A stretch of 64,000 nt of DNA. Origin: Oceanomicrobium pacificus (GTDB lineage Bacteria > Pseudomonadota > Alphaproteobacteria > Rhodobacterales > Rhodobacteraceae). The position numbers and the translations under genes are program-made. The notes under the pieces were generated by a model, which saw nothing but the letters and a program-made list of their open reading frames with translations, did no database searches and had not been told where the DNA came from. The DNA lies in contig NZ_WUWG01000003.1 of assembly GCF_009833495.1 (NCBI RefSeq), positions 930,001-994,000 on the forward strand, given 5' to 3'. This document shows positions 35,163-42,993 of the stretch, one piece after another (positions within the stretch are counted from its first letter, which is position 1; each line of letters begins with the position of its first letter).

Positions 35163-36633
35163 TGATTTCTCCGTTTGTGAGTTCTGCGACGGTCAGCCCC
35201 TCGCGCAGGACAAAGACCCGGTCGGCCCCTTCGCTCACCTCCTCCAGTTCGGAGGAGATCATCAGGACCGCCAGCCCGTCATCCGCGAGCGTGTTGACGA
35301 GTTTCTGGATTTCGGCTTTGGCGCCGACGTCGATGCCGCGCGTCGGTTCGTCGAGGATCAGAAGCCGCGGCGACATGGCCAGCCAGCGGCCGAGCAGAAC
35401 CTTCTGCTGGTTGCCGCCCGACAGTTCCCGGATCTTCTGGCCCGGTCCGGCGCATTTGATCCCGAGACTTGCGATGAACTTCTCCACGATCCGCGCCTGC
35501 CGTTTCTCGTCGAGAATGCCGGCGCGTGCCAGTTTCGGCATCAGCGCGAGCATCATGTTCTCCGCGATGCTCATGTCGGGCACGATACCCTCGACCTTAC
35601 GGTCCTCGGTGCAAAACCCGATGCCCGCATTGATCGCGTCCGCGGGCGTTTGCGGGGCAAAGCCTGCGCCGTCGAACCGGATTTCGCCGCCCTCGGGCCG
35701 AGCCGCGCCGAAGACGAGCTTGGCGGTTTCGGTGCGCCCCGCGCCGAGGAGGCCAGCAAAGCCGACGATCTCCCCCTTGCGGACGGAGAAATGCACATCG
35801 CGTACATGGGCCCCGTCCTTCAAACCCTCGGCCGACAGTATCGTGTCGCCCACATCATGGTCATGGTCGCCCGCAAAGGCCGTGGTGCGGCCGCCGCTGC
35901 GGCTGATCTCGCGCCCCAGCATCGTGGAGACAAGGTCCAGCTTGCCGATCTCGGCCATGGCGCAGGCGCGGATCGTCCGCCCGTCGCGCATGATCGTCAC
36001 CCGGTCGCAAACCTCGTAGAGCTCGTCGAGCTTGTGGCTGACGAAGATCACCGACACGCCCTCGTCGCGCAGGCCGCGGATCACGTCGAACAGGACCGCC
36101 GCCTCGCGCTCGTCGAGAGAACTGGTCGGCTCGTCCATGATCACCAGACGTGCGGAGAAGCCGATCGCCCGCGCGATGGCGATCATCTGCTGTGTGGCGG
36201 TGCTGAAGTCGGACAGGGGCCGGCTCACGTCAATCGACATGTTGAACTTGGCGAGCAGGCGTTCGGCCTCCGCCCGCATACCGCGCCAGTCGAGAAGGCC
36301 GCGGCGCCTGATCTCGCGGCCAAGGCAGATGTTTTCCGTCACCGACAGGGTCGGGACCAGGTTGATTTCCTGATAGATGGTGCTGATCCCGGCCGCCTGT
36401 GCCGCCTGCGGCGATCCGACCGAGAAGGGCGCGCCCTCGAAGGTGATCTCCCCGTCATCGCCGGGAATGAAGCCGGTCAGGATCTTGATCAGCGTCGATT
36501 TTCCGGCGCCGTTCTGCCCGACAAGCGCGTGAACCTCGCCCGGGGCAACCTCGATTTCGGCACCATCGAGCGCCACGGTTCCGCCGAACCGTTTGTGGAG
36601 GTTGTCGATGCGCAGAAGCGGTGGCTGGGTCAT
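35098..36633 (-). CDS. Sugar ABC importer ATP-binding protein (RbsA/YtfR type, two ATPase domains)
   Basis: This 511-residue protein has two fused ABC domains. The first has Walker A GQNGAGKST and Walker B LVIMDEPTSSLD; its signature region reads FSTATQQMIAIARAI, a weak form of LSGGQ as in other RbsA-type proteins. The second has a degenerate Walker A GLLGAGRTETAK but a full signature LSGGNQQKVLLGRWL and LLILDEPTRGIDVGAK. This asymmetry is normal for sugar importers of the CUT2 class. It lies 148 bases after the binding-protein gene, a gap holding two strong stem-loops, and overlaps the next permease gene by 65 bases. Confidence 0.92.
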   Translation of the reverse strand: MTQPPLLRIDNLHKRFGGTVALDGAEIEVAPGEVHALVGQNGAGKSTLIKILTGFIPGDDGEITFEGAPFSVGSPQAAQAAGISTIYQEINLVPTLSVTENICLGREIRRRGLLDWRGMRAEAERLLAKFNMSIDVSRPLSDFSTATQQMIAIARAIGFSARLVIMDEPTSSLDEREAAVLFDVIRGLRDEGVSVIFVSHKLDELYEVCDRVTIMRDGRTIRACAMAEIGKLDLVSTMLGREISRSGGRTTAFAGDHDHDVGDTILSAEGLKDGAHVRDVHFSVRKGEIVGFAGLLGAGRTETAKLVFGAARPEGGEIRFDGAGFAPQTPADAINAGIGFCTEDRKVEGIVPDMSIAENMMLALMPKLARAGILDEKRQARIVEKFIASLGIKCAGPGQKIRELSGGNQQKVLLGRWLAMSPRLLILDEPTRGIDVGAKAEIQKLVNTLADDGLAVLMISSELEEVSEGADRVFVLREGLTVAELTNGEINEERILAAMAHGGGEPSVAEA

Positions 36634-36666
36634 GGTAAATCCGGGGTCAGGCCGTGCAGCAGCCCG

Positions 36667-36699
36667 CCGCCCGGCGCGGCTCGGAATCGCGCCGGGCGG
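36667..36699 (-). repeat. Intercistronic stem-loop (second of a tandem pair)
   Basis: A perfect 12-bp inverted repeat, CCGCCCGGCGCG with CGCGCCGGGCGG, encloses a nine-base loop. It lies between the CUT2-type binding-protein gene and its ATPase gene, 34 bases before the ATPase start. Together with the hairpin at 36724-36761 it forms a tandem pair that should slow 3-prime decay of the binding-protein message or reduce read-through. Confidence 0.72.
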
Positions 36700-36723
36700 A
36701 ACGGGCCCGCCTGCAGGCAGTTT

Positions 36724-36761
36724 GCCTGTCCGGTCCCGGTTGGCGCGGGAACCGGACAGGC
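36724..36761 (-). repeat. Intercistronic stem-loop (first of a tandem pair)
   Basis: An 11-bp perfect outer stem, GCCTGTCCGGT with ACCGGACAGGC, is continued by a 4-bp inner stem CCCG/CGGG with one bulged A and a seven-base loop. It begins 20 bases after the binding-protein stop on the minus strand. No T-run follows. Confidence 0.75.
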
Positions 36762-36781
36762 CGATGCATCAAGGGGAGACC

Positions 36782-37762
36782 TCAATATGCGGTGTCGATC
36801 AGATCGGCCGCATTCGACGCATCGTAGAAATTGTCCGGGTTGATGATCTTGCCCGGAATATCCTCACCGTTGGCGTAGGCCGCGGCCGTGTCGAACGCCT
36901 TGGGACCGAAGCGCGGGTTGCACTCGCAGACCGCGGCGACCTTGCCGTCGATCACCAGTTGCAGGATTTCGCGCCCGCCATCGATGGACAGGATCAACAC
37001 ATCCTTGCCCGGCACCTTTCCGGCCGCCTCGACAGCCGAAATCGCACCGATCGCCATCTCGTCATTATGGGCGTAGATCACATCCGCATCCGGATGGGCC
37101 TGCAGCAGCGTCTCGGCCACCTGGCGACCCTTGTCGCGGGCAAAATCGCCAGTCTGGGACGCGACGATCTCGAACGACGCATGGTCGGCGATGAACGTGT
37201 CGAACCCTTCCTTGCGGTCGTTCGCGGGCGAGGACCCGGCAGTGCCTTCAAGCTCGATGATCTTGCCGCCACCGGGCTTGTTGTTGACCAGCCATTCGGC
37301 AACGCGGCGCCCTTCCTCGATGAAGTCGGAGCCGATGAAGGTGACGTAATCCTCGCCGGCCTTGGCCAGCGACTGGTCGACATTGCGGTCGAGCAGGATG
37401 ACCGGAATGCCCGCGCCCTTGGCCGCCTTGATCGCAGGAATGAGCGGGATTTCCTCACGCGGGGCGAGGAAGATCAGGTCGACGCCCTGCGCGATCATGG
37501 AATTGACGTCGGCCACTTGCTTGGCGGCGGACCCGGCGGCATCGGTATAGACAAGCTGCCAGCCGCGCTTCTCGGCCTCGGCCTGCATGGAATTGGTCTG
37601 GGCAAGGCGCCAGGGGTTGTTGCTCTCGGTCTGTGCGAACCCGACCTTGTACGTGTCCTTCACCTCCAGCGTCGGCAGGCCGGCAAAGGCGGATCGCGCC
37701 ACCGCGGTCGCGGCCAGCGCGGCGGTGGTCGTGAGTAGCAACTGTCTGCGTGAGATCGTCAT
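36782..37762 (-). CDS. Sugar ABC importer binding protein (YtfQ/RbsB type)
   Basis: This 326-residue periplasmic protein has a twin-arginine-like signal (ISRRQLLLTTTAALAAT, cleavage after SAFA near residue 27) and a type I periplasmic-binding fold. VGFAQTESNNPWRLAQTNSM, PVILLDRNVD, ELEGTAGSSPANDRKEGF, SQTGDFARDKGRQVAE and YAHNDEMAIGAI closely follow the layout of E. coli YtfQ, the galactofuranose-binding protein. With two permeases and one double ATPase the operon matches ytfQRT-yjfF in order, so a furanose sugar such as galactofuranose or arabinofuranose is a reasonable guess. The gene is divergent from a LacI regulator. Confidence 0.9.
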   Translation of the reverse strand: MTISRRQLLLTTTAALAATAVARSAFAGLPTLEVKDTYKVGFAQTESNNPWRLAQTNSMQAEAEKRGWQLVYTDAAGSAAKQVADVNSMIAQGVDLIFLAPREEIPLIPAIKAAKGAGIPVILLDRNVDQSLAKAGEDYVTFIGSDFIEEGRRVAEWLVNNKPGGGKIIELEGTAGSSPANDRKEGFDTFIADHASFEIVASQTGDFARDKGRQVAETLLQAHPDADVIYAHNDEMAIGAISAVEAAGKVPGKDVLILSIDGGREILQLVIDGKVAAVCECNPRFGPKAFDTAAAYANGEDIPGKIINPDNFYDASNAADLIDTAY

Positions 37763-37818
37763 TCTTCATTTCCTCCCGTGTTGTGTGGCGAGGCCACTGG
37801 GCGCAATCTCGGTCGTTT

Positions 37819-37840
37819 ATAATCATTAGTCAACGATTAT
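37819..37840. promoter_or_regulatory. Candidate LacI-family operator in the divergent region
   Basis: An AT-rich 22-bp imperfect palindrome has half-sites ATAATCATTAG and TCAACGATTAT, matching at 8 of 11 paired positions. It is centred about 68 bases upstream of the binding-protein start and 136 bases upstream of the LacI gene start. It sits in the only strongly AT-rich part of this intergenic region. It is the best operator candidate for the adjacent regulator, but less certain than the perfect site at 15264-15285. Confidence 0.5.
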
Positions 37841-37965
37841 TTATATTTATAAATTACCTTCCCTCTCCGGCGCTGTGACGGTTAAATGACAGCGCGGGCC
37901 GGACGCTCTCAAGCGGGCTGCAGCGGGCTGCGAGACGTGCATACAGACGCGAAGGACAATCACAG

Positions 37966-39033
37966 GTGCCCAAGACAGGACAGAGCCGTGGCACCCGCCG
38001 CGTAACCATGACCGACGTGGCCAAGGAAGCCGGCTGTTCGCAGGCAACCGTGTCCTTCGTGCTGAAGAATGCGCCGGGGGTCAAAATATCTGCCGAGACC
38101 CAGCAGCGCGTCATCGATGCAGCGATAAAGCTCGGTTATCGCTCGACGAAATTCATTCATCAGGCGGAAGAGCCCAACCTCGCCAAGCCGGGGCCGAGCA
38201 CCATCGGCTTCGTCGTCGACCAGCTGGCCACCAGCCCCGAGGCGGTGGTCGCGATCGACGCCGCGCGGCAGGCCAGTTGGCAAAACGGGCATATCCTTTT
38301 CTCGGCCCAGACCATGTATGATCCGGAGCTGGAGGCCGAGACGCTGACCTCGCTGGCCGGTCAGAAACTGGCAGGGCTCATCTACATGGCGATCTTCACG
38401 CGGCAGGCCGAACTGCCCGAGGGCCTGCTCGACCTGCCCTGCCCCGTGGTGCTGCTCAACTGCTATGCGGAGGAGACCCGATTCCCCTCCGTCGTGCCCG
38501 ATGAAACGGTCGGCGGATACCGCGCGACGCGGCACCTGATCGAACAGGGGCACCGCCGGATCGGGATGATCCTCGGCGAGCCGTGGATGGAGGCGACACA
38601 GGATCGCCAGACCGGCTATGAACGCGCGCTGGCCGAGGCCGGGATCGCCTTCGATCCGGCGCTGGTCACGGGCGGCAACTGGACGGCGAGTTCGGGCTAT
38701 GCCGGCACGCGGGCGCTGCTGGCGCTGGACCCGCGCCCGACCGCGATCTTCTGCCAGAACGACCGGATGGCCATCGGGTGCTATGAAGCACTGAAGGAAG
38801 AGGGCTTGCGCATCCCGCAGGATATCTCCGTCATGGGGTATGATGACGAGGAGATCGCCCGCCACCTGAACCCGCCGCTCAGCACGGTCGACCTGCCGCA
38901 TCGCGCAATGGGCGCCTGGGCGGTCGAGCAGATCGAGCGCAAGCGCGCGGGCAAATCGGTGAAAGCCAAGCTGACGCGAATGGATTGCGCGTTGGTCGAA
39001 CGCGACTCCGTGGCGGCGCCGAGGGACGAATAG
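37966..39033 (+). CDS. LacI-family transcriptional regulator of the divergent CUT2 importer operon
   Basis: This 355-residue regulator starts at a GTG with an AAGGA ribosome binding site ten bases upstream. The helix-turn-helix is VTMTDVAKEAGCSQATVSFVLKN at about residues 13-35, written here only by its core TDVAKEAGCSQATVSFVL. It is followed by a LacI/PurR-type effector domain with FCQNDRMAIGCYEALKEEG and DISVMGYDDEEIARHLNPPL. It is transcribed away from the galactofuranose/ribose-type ABC operon and very likely controls it. It ends 15 bases from the convergent dehydratase-like gene. Confidence 0.9.
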   Translation: MPKTGQSRGTRRVTMTDVAKEAGCSQATVSFVLKNAPGVKISAETQQRVIDAAIKLGYRSTKFIHQAEEPNLAKPGPSTIGFVVDQLATSPEAVVAIDAARQASWQNGHILFSAQTMYDPELEAETLTSLAGQKLAGLIYMAIFTRQAELPEGLLDLPCPVVLLNCYAEETRFPSVVPDETVGGYRATRHLIEQGHRRIGMILGEPWMEATQDRQTGYERALAEAGIAFDPALVTGGNWTASSGYAGTRALLALDPRPTAIFCQNDRMAIGCYEALKEEGLRIPQDISVMGYDDEEIARHLNPPLSTVDLPHRAMGAWAVEQIERKRAGKSVKAKLTRMDCALVERDSVAAPRDE

Positions 39034-39048
39034 GGGATTATCCCGCGG

Positions 39049-40194
39049 TCAGGCGACCATTGCGCGAAGCCGCGCCGCATCAGGCTCGAACCCGATCCCC
39101 GGCCCGTCCGGCACCCGCACCCGCCCGTTCCGCACGCTCAGATCCATGTCGGACAGGGCGGTGCGCAGGGGATTGTCATTGGCGTCAAGCTCCATCGGGC
39201 CGGCGTCGGGGAAGAGCGACAGAAGTTGCATCGTCACCGCCAGACCGGGGGCCGCACCCATATAGTGCGGGCAGAGCCCGATGCCCGCGACCCGCGCGCG
39301 ATGCGCCAGCGCCATCCAACCCGTCACGCCGCCGATCTTGGTGACGGACGGTTGCAAGACGCCCAAATAGCCCGCCGTCAGACCCTGCTCCAGCGCCGCC
39401 ATCCCGCGCACATTCTCGCCAAAGGCCAGCGGCGGGCGGACGGCCTTGGCCAACCCGGCCAGATCCGCGTCCGGCAGGCCCACATCGACGGGCTCCTCGA
39501 CAAAGGTCAGGCGATGCGCGTCGAGTCGCGGGATCATCTCCCGCGCGTCCGCGAGCGACCAGGACTGGTTTGCATCGACCATGATGTTCAGGTCAGGTCC
39601 ACCGACCTCGCGGCAGAGCGCAACGACCTCTTCGTCTGACACGGCGTCATAGCCGACCTTCAGTTTGACCGCGCGATGCCCGGCATCCATCAGCGCAGCG
39701 ATCCGGTCCCCCAGCCCGTCCCGATTGGGCGAACTGGCATAGACCGCGACCGTTTCCGCTGTGGTGTCCGGCAAATCCGCATCGGTCATGACAGCCCGGA
39801 CGTGCCCGGCCAGCGAAAGCCCAGCCCGCCGTGCGCAGAGATCCCAGGCCGCAATGTCGAGCCCGGCGATGATATTCTCGAACGGACCGGTCTCGCCCGT
39901 GTGCCGGGCGAGGATGCGCCAGCGCGCCTCCAGCCAGGCGGTAAGCGCGGGCGGACCGTCAAAACGCCGCCCCGCAACGGACGGGAACACGAGGTCCTGA
40001 AGGATTGCGAGCCGGTGCGCAGCGGCTGACGGGGGAAAATTCGACCAGATTTCCCCCCAGCCCGTCGCGCCGTCACGGTCCGTCACTTTGATGACGAGCG
40101 AACTGCGCCGGTCGAGATCCCCCATCGAGGACCGCGCGGGCGATACGGGAATGGCAGAAACGGGAAACCCCTCCACCTGTTCCAACTGGATCAT
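39049..40194 (-). CDS. Mandelate racemase/muconate lactonizing enzyme family protein (probable sugar-acid dehydratase)
   Basis: This 381-residue enolase-superfamily protein has a capping domain (1-125) and a barrel with a KxK motif in VKLKVG (Lys177, Lys179), metal ligands in MVDANQ (Asp207), FVEEP (Glu233) and FGENV (Glu260), and an active-site His310 in LCPHYMG. This places it in the mandelate racemase subgroup, most of whose members dehydrate aldonates. The Asp that normally pairs with the His, in a QPDxT motif, is replaced by Ser283 in QPSVTKIGG, which is unusual. The ATG at 40194 has a GGAGGGTGAG ribosome binding site; longer upstream starts have none. It is divergent from a GntR/epimerase/SDR operon. 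Confidence 0.86.
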   Translation of the reverse strand: MIQLEQVEGFPVSAIPVSPARSSMGDLDRRSSLVIKVTDRDGATGWGEIWSNFPPSAAAHRLAILQDLVFPSVAGRRFDGPPALTAWLEARWRILARHTGETGPFENIIAGLDIAAWDLCARRAGLSLAGHVRAVMTDADLPDTTAETVAVYASSPNRDGLGDRIAALMDAGHRAVKLKVGYDAVSDEEVVALCREVGGPDLNIMVDANQSWSLADAREMIPRLDAHRLTFVEEPVDVGLPDADLAGLAKAVRPPLAFGENVRGMAALEQGLTAGYLGVLQPSVTKIGGVTGWMALAHRARVAGIGLCPHYMGAAPGLAVTMQLLSLFPDAGPMELDANDNPLRTALSDMDLSVRNGRVRVPDGPGIGFEPDAARLRAMVA

Positions 40195-40252
40195 CTCACC
40201 CTCCGTCCGCTGACCTGCTGCAAGATCAACCGCGATTCCCTCATTGATGTCA

Positions 40253-40268
40253 AACTGATTAATCAGTT
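40253..40268. promoter_or_regulatory. GntR-family operator (perfect 16-bp palindrome)
   Basis: AACTGATTAATCAGTT is an exact palindrome midway between the divergent dehydratase-like gene and the GntR regulator gene. A minus-strand TTGACA (-35 like) at 40248-40253 touches its edge, so binding would hinder transcription of the dehydratase gene. The short palindrome with a central TTAA fits FCD-type GntR regulators. Confidence 0.75.
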
Positions 40269-40345
40269 GTTCATCACTGTTGACATCCCGCACCGCAAGA
40301 CGGCAGGAAGGGTCAGGGACCGGTATCGGGCGGAGGACGCAACGG

Positions 40346-40975
40346 ATGAGCACGGCAGACATAGCCAGCACCGAATTCAAGCAGCGGCTGATCGCCTGCG
40401 ATGTGCGGCCGGGCGCGTTCCTGACGCTGAAGGAGATTTCCGCCCTGCTCGGCATCCCGCTCGGCGCGACGCGCGAAGTCACCCAAAGGCTGGCGCGCGA
40501 GGGGTTCATGACGATCTATCCGCAACGCGGGATTCAGATCGCGCCGATCACGGTGAAACGCATCCGCGACGCATTCGGCTTCCGTCGCATGCTGGAAACC
40601 GCGGCCGTCGCCGGTTTCGCCGAAACCGCCCCTGCCCCTCAGATCGACCATCTGATCGCGCGGGCCGAAAGCATTGCTGCCATCGATCCAGACGATCCGG
40701 ACTTCACCGCGCAGGTGGGCGAGATTGACTGGGAACTCCATTTCGCCTTCATCCGGCACGCGGGCAACGAATTCCTGACCGAGGCCTATGAGGTCAATGC
40801 CACCTATATCCGCTGGTTCCGCGCCAATGCCGCCATTCCCGTCACACGGCACCTGGAAGTGATGCAGGAACATCTGGACATCCTGCAGGCCTGCAAAGCC
40901 CGCGACCCGGCCGCAGCGGTCGATGCGCTGGGCGTACATGTGGACAAGTCGCTGCAAAAGGCGCTCGGCGCATGA
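40346..40975 (+). CDS. GntR-family transcriptional regulator (FCD subfamily)
   Basis: This 209-residue regulator has an N-terminal winged helix with LTLKEISALLGIPLGATREV and LAREGFMTIYPQRGIQI, followed by an all-helical FCD effector domain (about 75-205) with the metal-site histidines in ELHFAFIRHAG and MQEHLDILQ. Such regulators sense sugar acids. The ATG at 40346 has GGAGG ten bases upstream and starts just before the DNA-binding domain; an upstream in-frame ATG at 40280 gives an Arg-rich extension and is rejected. Its stop overlaps the next start as ATGA, making a three-gene operon. It probably binds the palindrome at 40253-40268. Confidence 0.88.
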   Translation: MSTADIASTEFKQRLIACDVRPGAFLTLKEISALLGIPLGATREVTQRLAREGFMTIYPQRGIQIAPITVKRIRDAFGFRRMLETAAVAGFAETAPAPQIDHLIARAESIAAIDPDDPDFTAQVGEIDWELHFAFIRHAGNEFLTEAYEVNATYIRWFRANAAIPVTRHLEVMQEHLDILQACKARDPAAAVDALGVHVDKSLQKALGA

Positions 40976-41817
40976 ACCGCCCAACGGACAACCCCGAATG
41001 GCTGCCGCTCGATCTGGTCGGCGGACCGGCAAGCCACGTCCGCATCTCGCCCTTCGGCGCGGAGTTGCGCGCGCTCACACTTGGCGGGGCCGACGTGCTC
41101 TGGTCCGGCGCGGATGCGGATTGGCCGCATCCCGCCGCGCTGATCTATCCGGTTTTCGGCCGCGCGCCCGACGCGGACGTCCCGCCCCACGGCCCGGCGC
41201 GGCTGGCCCGGTTCGAGCGTCTTTCGCGACGGGCGTCCGCCCCGCGGCTGGCCTGGCGCAACCTGACCGTGCAACATCATGTGACGGCCCGCAGCTACCA
41301 GCAGACGATCCGCATCCGCAATGACCGGACGGCGCCGCTCTCCTACTCCTTTGGCCTGCATCCGGGTTTCTACCTGCCGGGCTTCGGCAGCGGCGGGCGG
41401 GCCTTCCTGATGGCACCCGAGGGCACCCGCTTCCCCGAAACGGCCGAGCGGATGGAGGCCATGGCCCTCACCGGCAGGACCGCGCCGCTCGATGCATCAG
41501 GCGGGGTCTTGTGCCTCGCGCAGCAGCGCGACTTCGCGACGGGCGGCCGGTTCCTGCGGAATTTCGCACCGCGCTGGCTCTGGCTTCTCAACCCGGCGAC
41601 CGGGCAGCGGATCAGGCTCGGCTTCCGGGGGTTCAGGCACATGGCGCTCTGGTCGCGGCCGGGTCTCGACGGGCTGTGCATCGAGCCGCTGACCGCAGGC
41701 CCGGGCACCGGCGCCGCGGCCGGTCAGGCCAAACTGCAGCCGGGACGCGCGGCGGTCTTCGGCTTCTCCGTGACACTTGAAGCAGGCGGCACGCCGGACG
41801 CGGGGGCAACAGCATGA
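40972..41817 (+). CDS. Aldose 1-epimerase-like protein
   Basis: This 281-residue protein resembles the shorter aldose-epimerase-superfamily proteins (YeaD/LacX-like group) rather than classical GalM. It has the beta-rich layout with ISPFGAELRALTLGGADVLW, FGLHPGFYLPG (a His near the catalytic position) and LWSRPGLDGLCIEPLTAGPG (Glu near the catalytic position). The gene overlaps the upstream GntR stop and downstream SDR start by four bases each (ATGA), so it is tightly bound to that unit. It should supply the correct sugar anomer to the SDR dehydrogenase, an inference from operon context. Confidence 0.8.
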   Translation: MNRPTDNPEWLPLDLVGGPASHVRISPFGAELRALTLGGADVLWSGADADWPHPAALIYPVFGRAPDADVPPHGPARLARFERLSRRASAPRLAWRNLTVQHHVTARSYQQTIRIRNDRTAPLSYSFGLHPGFYLPGFGSGGRAFLMAPEGTRFPETAERMEAMALTGRTAPLDASGGVLCLAQQRDFATGGRFLRNFAPRWLWLLNPATGQRIRLGFRGFRHMALWSRPGLDGLCIEPLTAGPGTGAAAGQAKLQPGRAAVFGFSVTLEAGGTPDAGATA

Positions 41818-42593
41818 CAGAGCCATCGGGCACCAACCGCCTCGTCGGGAAGACCGCGCTCGTCACCGGAGCCGGCAGCCGGGGCATCGGACGCGAGATT
41901 GCCCTCGCCCTCGCCCGCGAAGGGGCGGATGTTCTTGTCCACGGCCACCGGGATATGGACATGGCGCAGCAGGTGGCGGCCGAGGTCGCGGAACGGGGCG
42001 TGCGGAGCGCCGCCCTGCTGGCCGACCTGTCGGACCCCGCTGCCGCGCGCGCGCTCGTCGCGCAGACGATCGAGCGGCTCGCACCGCCCGATATTCTTGT
42101 CAGCAATGCGGGCATGACGCTGCGCAAGCCGCTCATGGACTGCATGGATGCCGAATTCGAGGGGCTGCTGGCCGTCAACCTGCGCGCGGGTTTCGCGCTG
42201 GCGCAGGCGGCGGCGGCGGCGATGATCGACCGCAAGGTTGCGGGGCGGCTGATCTTCGTGTCCTCGGTCAATCAGGACCTGGTGATGGACGGTCAGGGCT
42301 TGTATGGCGCCACCAAGGGCGGATTGCGCCAGTTGGCCCGGTCCTTCGCGCTGGAACTCGCGCCACACGGCATCACCAGCAACATCATCGCGCCGGGTCT
42401 GGTGGAGACGGATTTCAACCGCGATGTGCTGCGCAACCCCGAATTCCGCGCATTCGCCACTTCCGGCATCCCGATGGGGCGCGGTGCGGACCCGTCCGAG
42501 GTTGCGGGTGCCGCGCTCTATCTGGCAGATCCCGCATCGGCCTATGTCACAGGGACGACGATCACCATAGATGGCGGCAAGTCCCTGCCCTGA
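41814..42593 (+). CDS. Short-chain dehydrogenase/reductase
   Basis: This 259-residue classical SDR has the cofactor motif TGAGSRGIG (18-26), structural NAG (98-100), and catalytic Ser150/Ser151, Tyr164 and Lys168 in YGATK. Acidic versus basic residues after strand 2 (HGHRD) suggest NADP use is possible. With the epimerase and a divergent dehydratase, it probably oxidises an aldose to its lactone, the first step of a non-phosphorylative pathway; a later reductive step is also possible. It ends six bases from the convergent cueR gene. Confidence 0.85.
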   Translation: MTEPSGTNRLVGKTALVTGAGSRGIGREIALALAREGADVLVHGHRDMDMAQQVAAEVAERGVRSAALLADLSDPAAARALVAQTIERLAPPDILVSNAGMTLRKPLMDCMDAEFEGLLAVNLRAGFALAQAAAAAMIDRKVAGRLIFVSSVNQDLVMDGQGLYGATKGGLRQLARSFALELAPHGITSNIIAPGLVETDFNRDVLRNPEFRAFATSGIPMGRGADPSEVAGAALYLADPASAYVTGTTITIDGGKSLP

Positions 42594-42599
42594 CCGGGC

Positions 42600-42992
42600 T
42601 CAGGCCGGATCACCCGCCAGATCGCTCAGGATCGGGCAATCGGGCCGCGCATCGCCGTGACAGGTGCGCACCAGATGGGCGAGCGTGTCCCGCATCGCCT
42701 GCAGTTGCGCAATCTTGGCATCGATCTCGGCCAGATGTTCCTCTGCCACCGCCTTGACCTGCGCGCTTTCGCGCCCTGAATCCTCGTAAAGACCGAGCAG
42801 CCGGCGGCAATCCTCGATGGAAAATCCGAGCGCCCGCGCCCGCCCCAGAAATGCGAGCTTGTGCAGGTCGTTCTCGGAGAATGCGCGGTAGCCGTTGCCG
42901 CTCCGCGCCGGGCGGACAAGGCCGATATCCTCATAGTAGCGGATCGTCTTGGGCGGCAGGCCGGACCGGTCGGCCACGTCTCCGATGTTCAT
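42600..42992 (-). CDS. cueR: Copper(I)-responsive MerR-family regulator CueR
   Basis: This 130-residue regulator has the MerR winged helix (MNIGDVADRSGLPPKTIRYY), a dimerisation helix, and a metal loop CHGDARPDCPIL with Cys111 and Cys119, matching Cys112 and Cys120 of E. coli CueR. It should sense monovalent copper and activate copA by distorting the 19-bp-spacer promoter at 45557-45587. The ATG at 42992 starts exactly at the conserved domain and directly follows the copA stop, so cueR is the second gene of a copA-cueR operon and is autoactivated. The longer frame upstream is inside copA. Confidence 0.93.
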   Translation of the reverse strand: MNIGDVADRSGLPPKTIRYYEDIGLVRPARSGNGYRAFSENDLHKLAFLGRARALGFSIEDCRRLLGLYEDSGRESAQVKAVAEEHLAEIDAKIAQLQAMRDTLAHLVRTCHGDARPDCPILSDLAGDPA

Positions 42993-42993
42993 C

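Noticed and set aside
37912-37931. Tandem duplication of the 10-mer AGCGGGCTGC in the LacI leader
   Set aside because: Only two short copies in GC-rich DNA with no dyad or promoter relation; probably chance or slippage.
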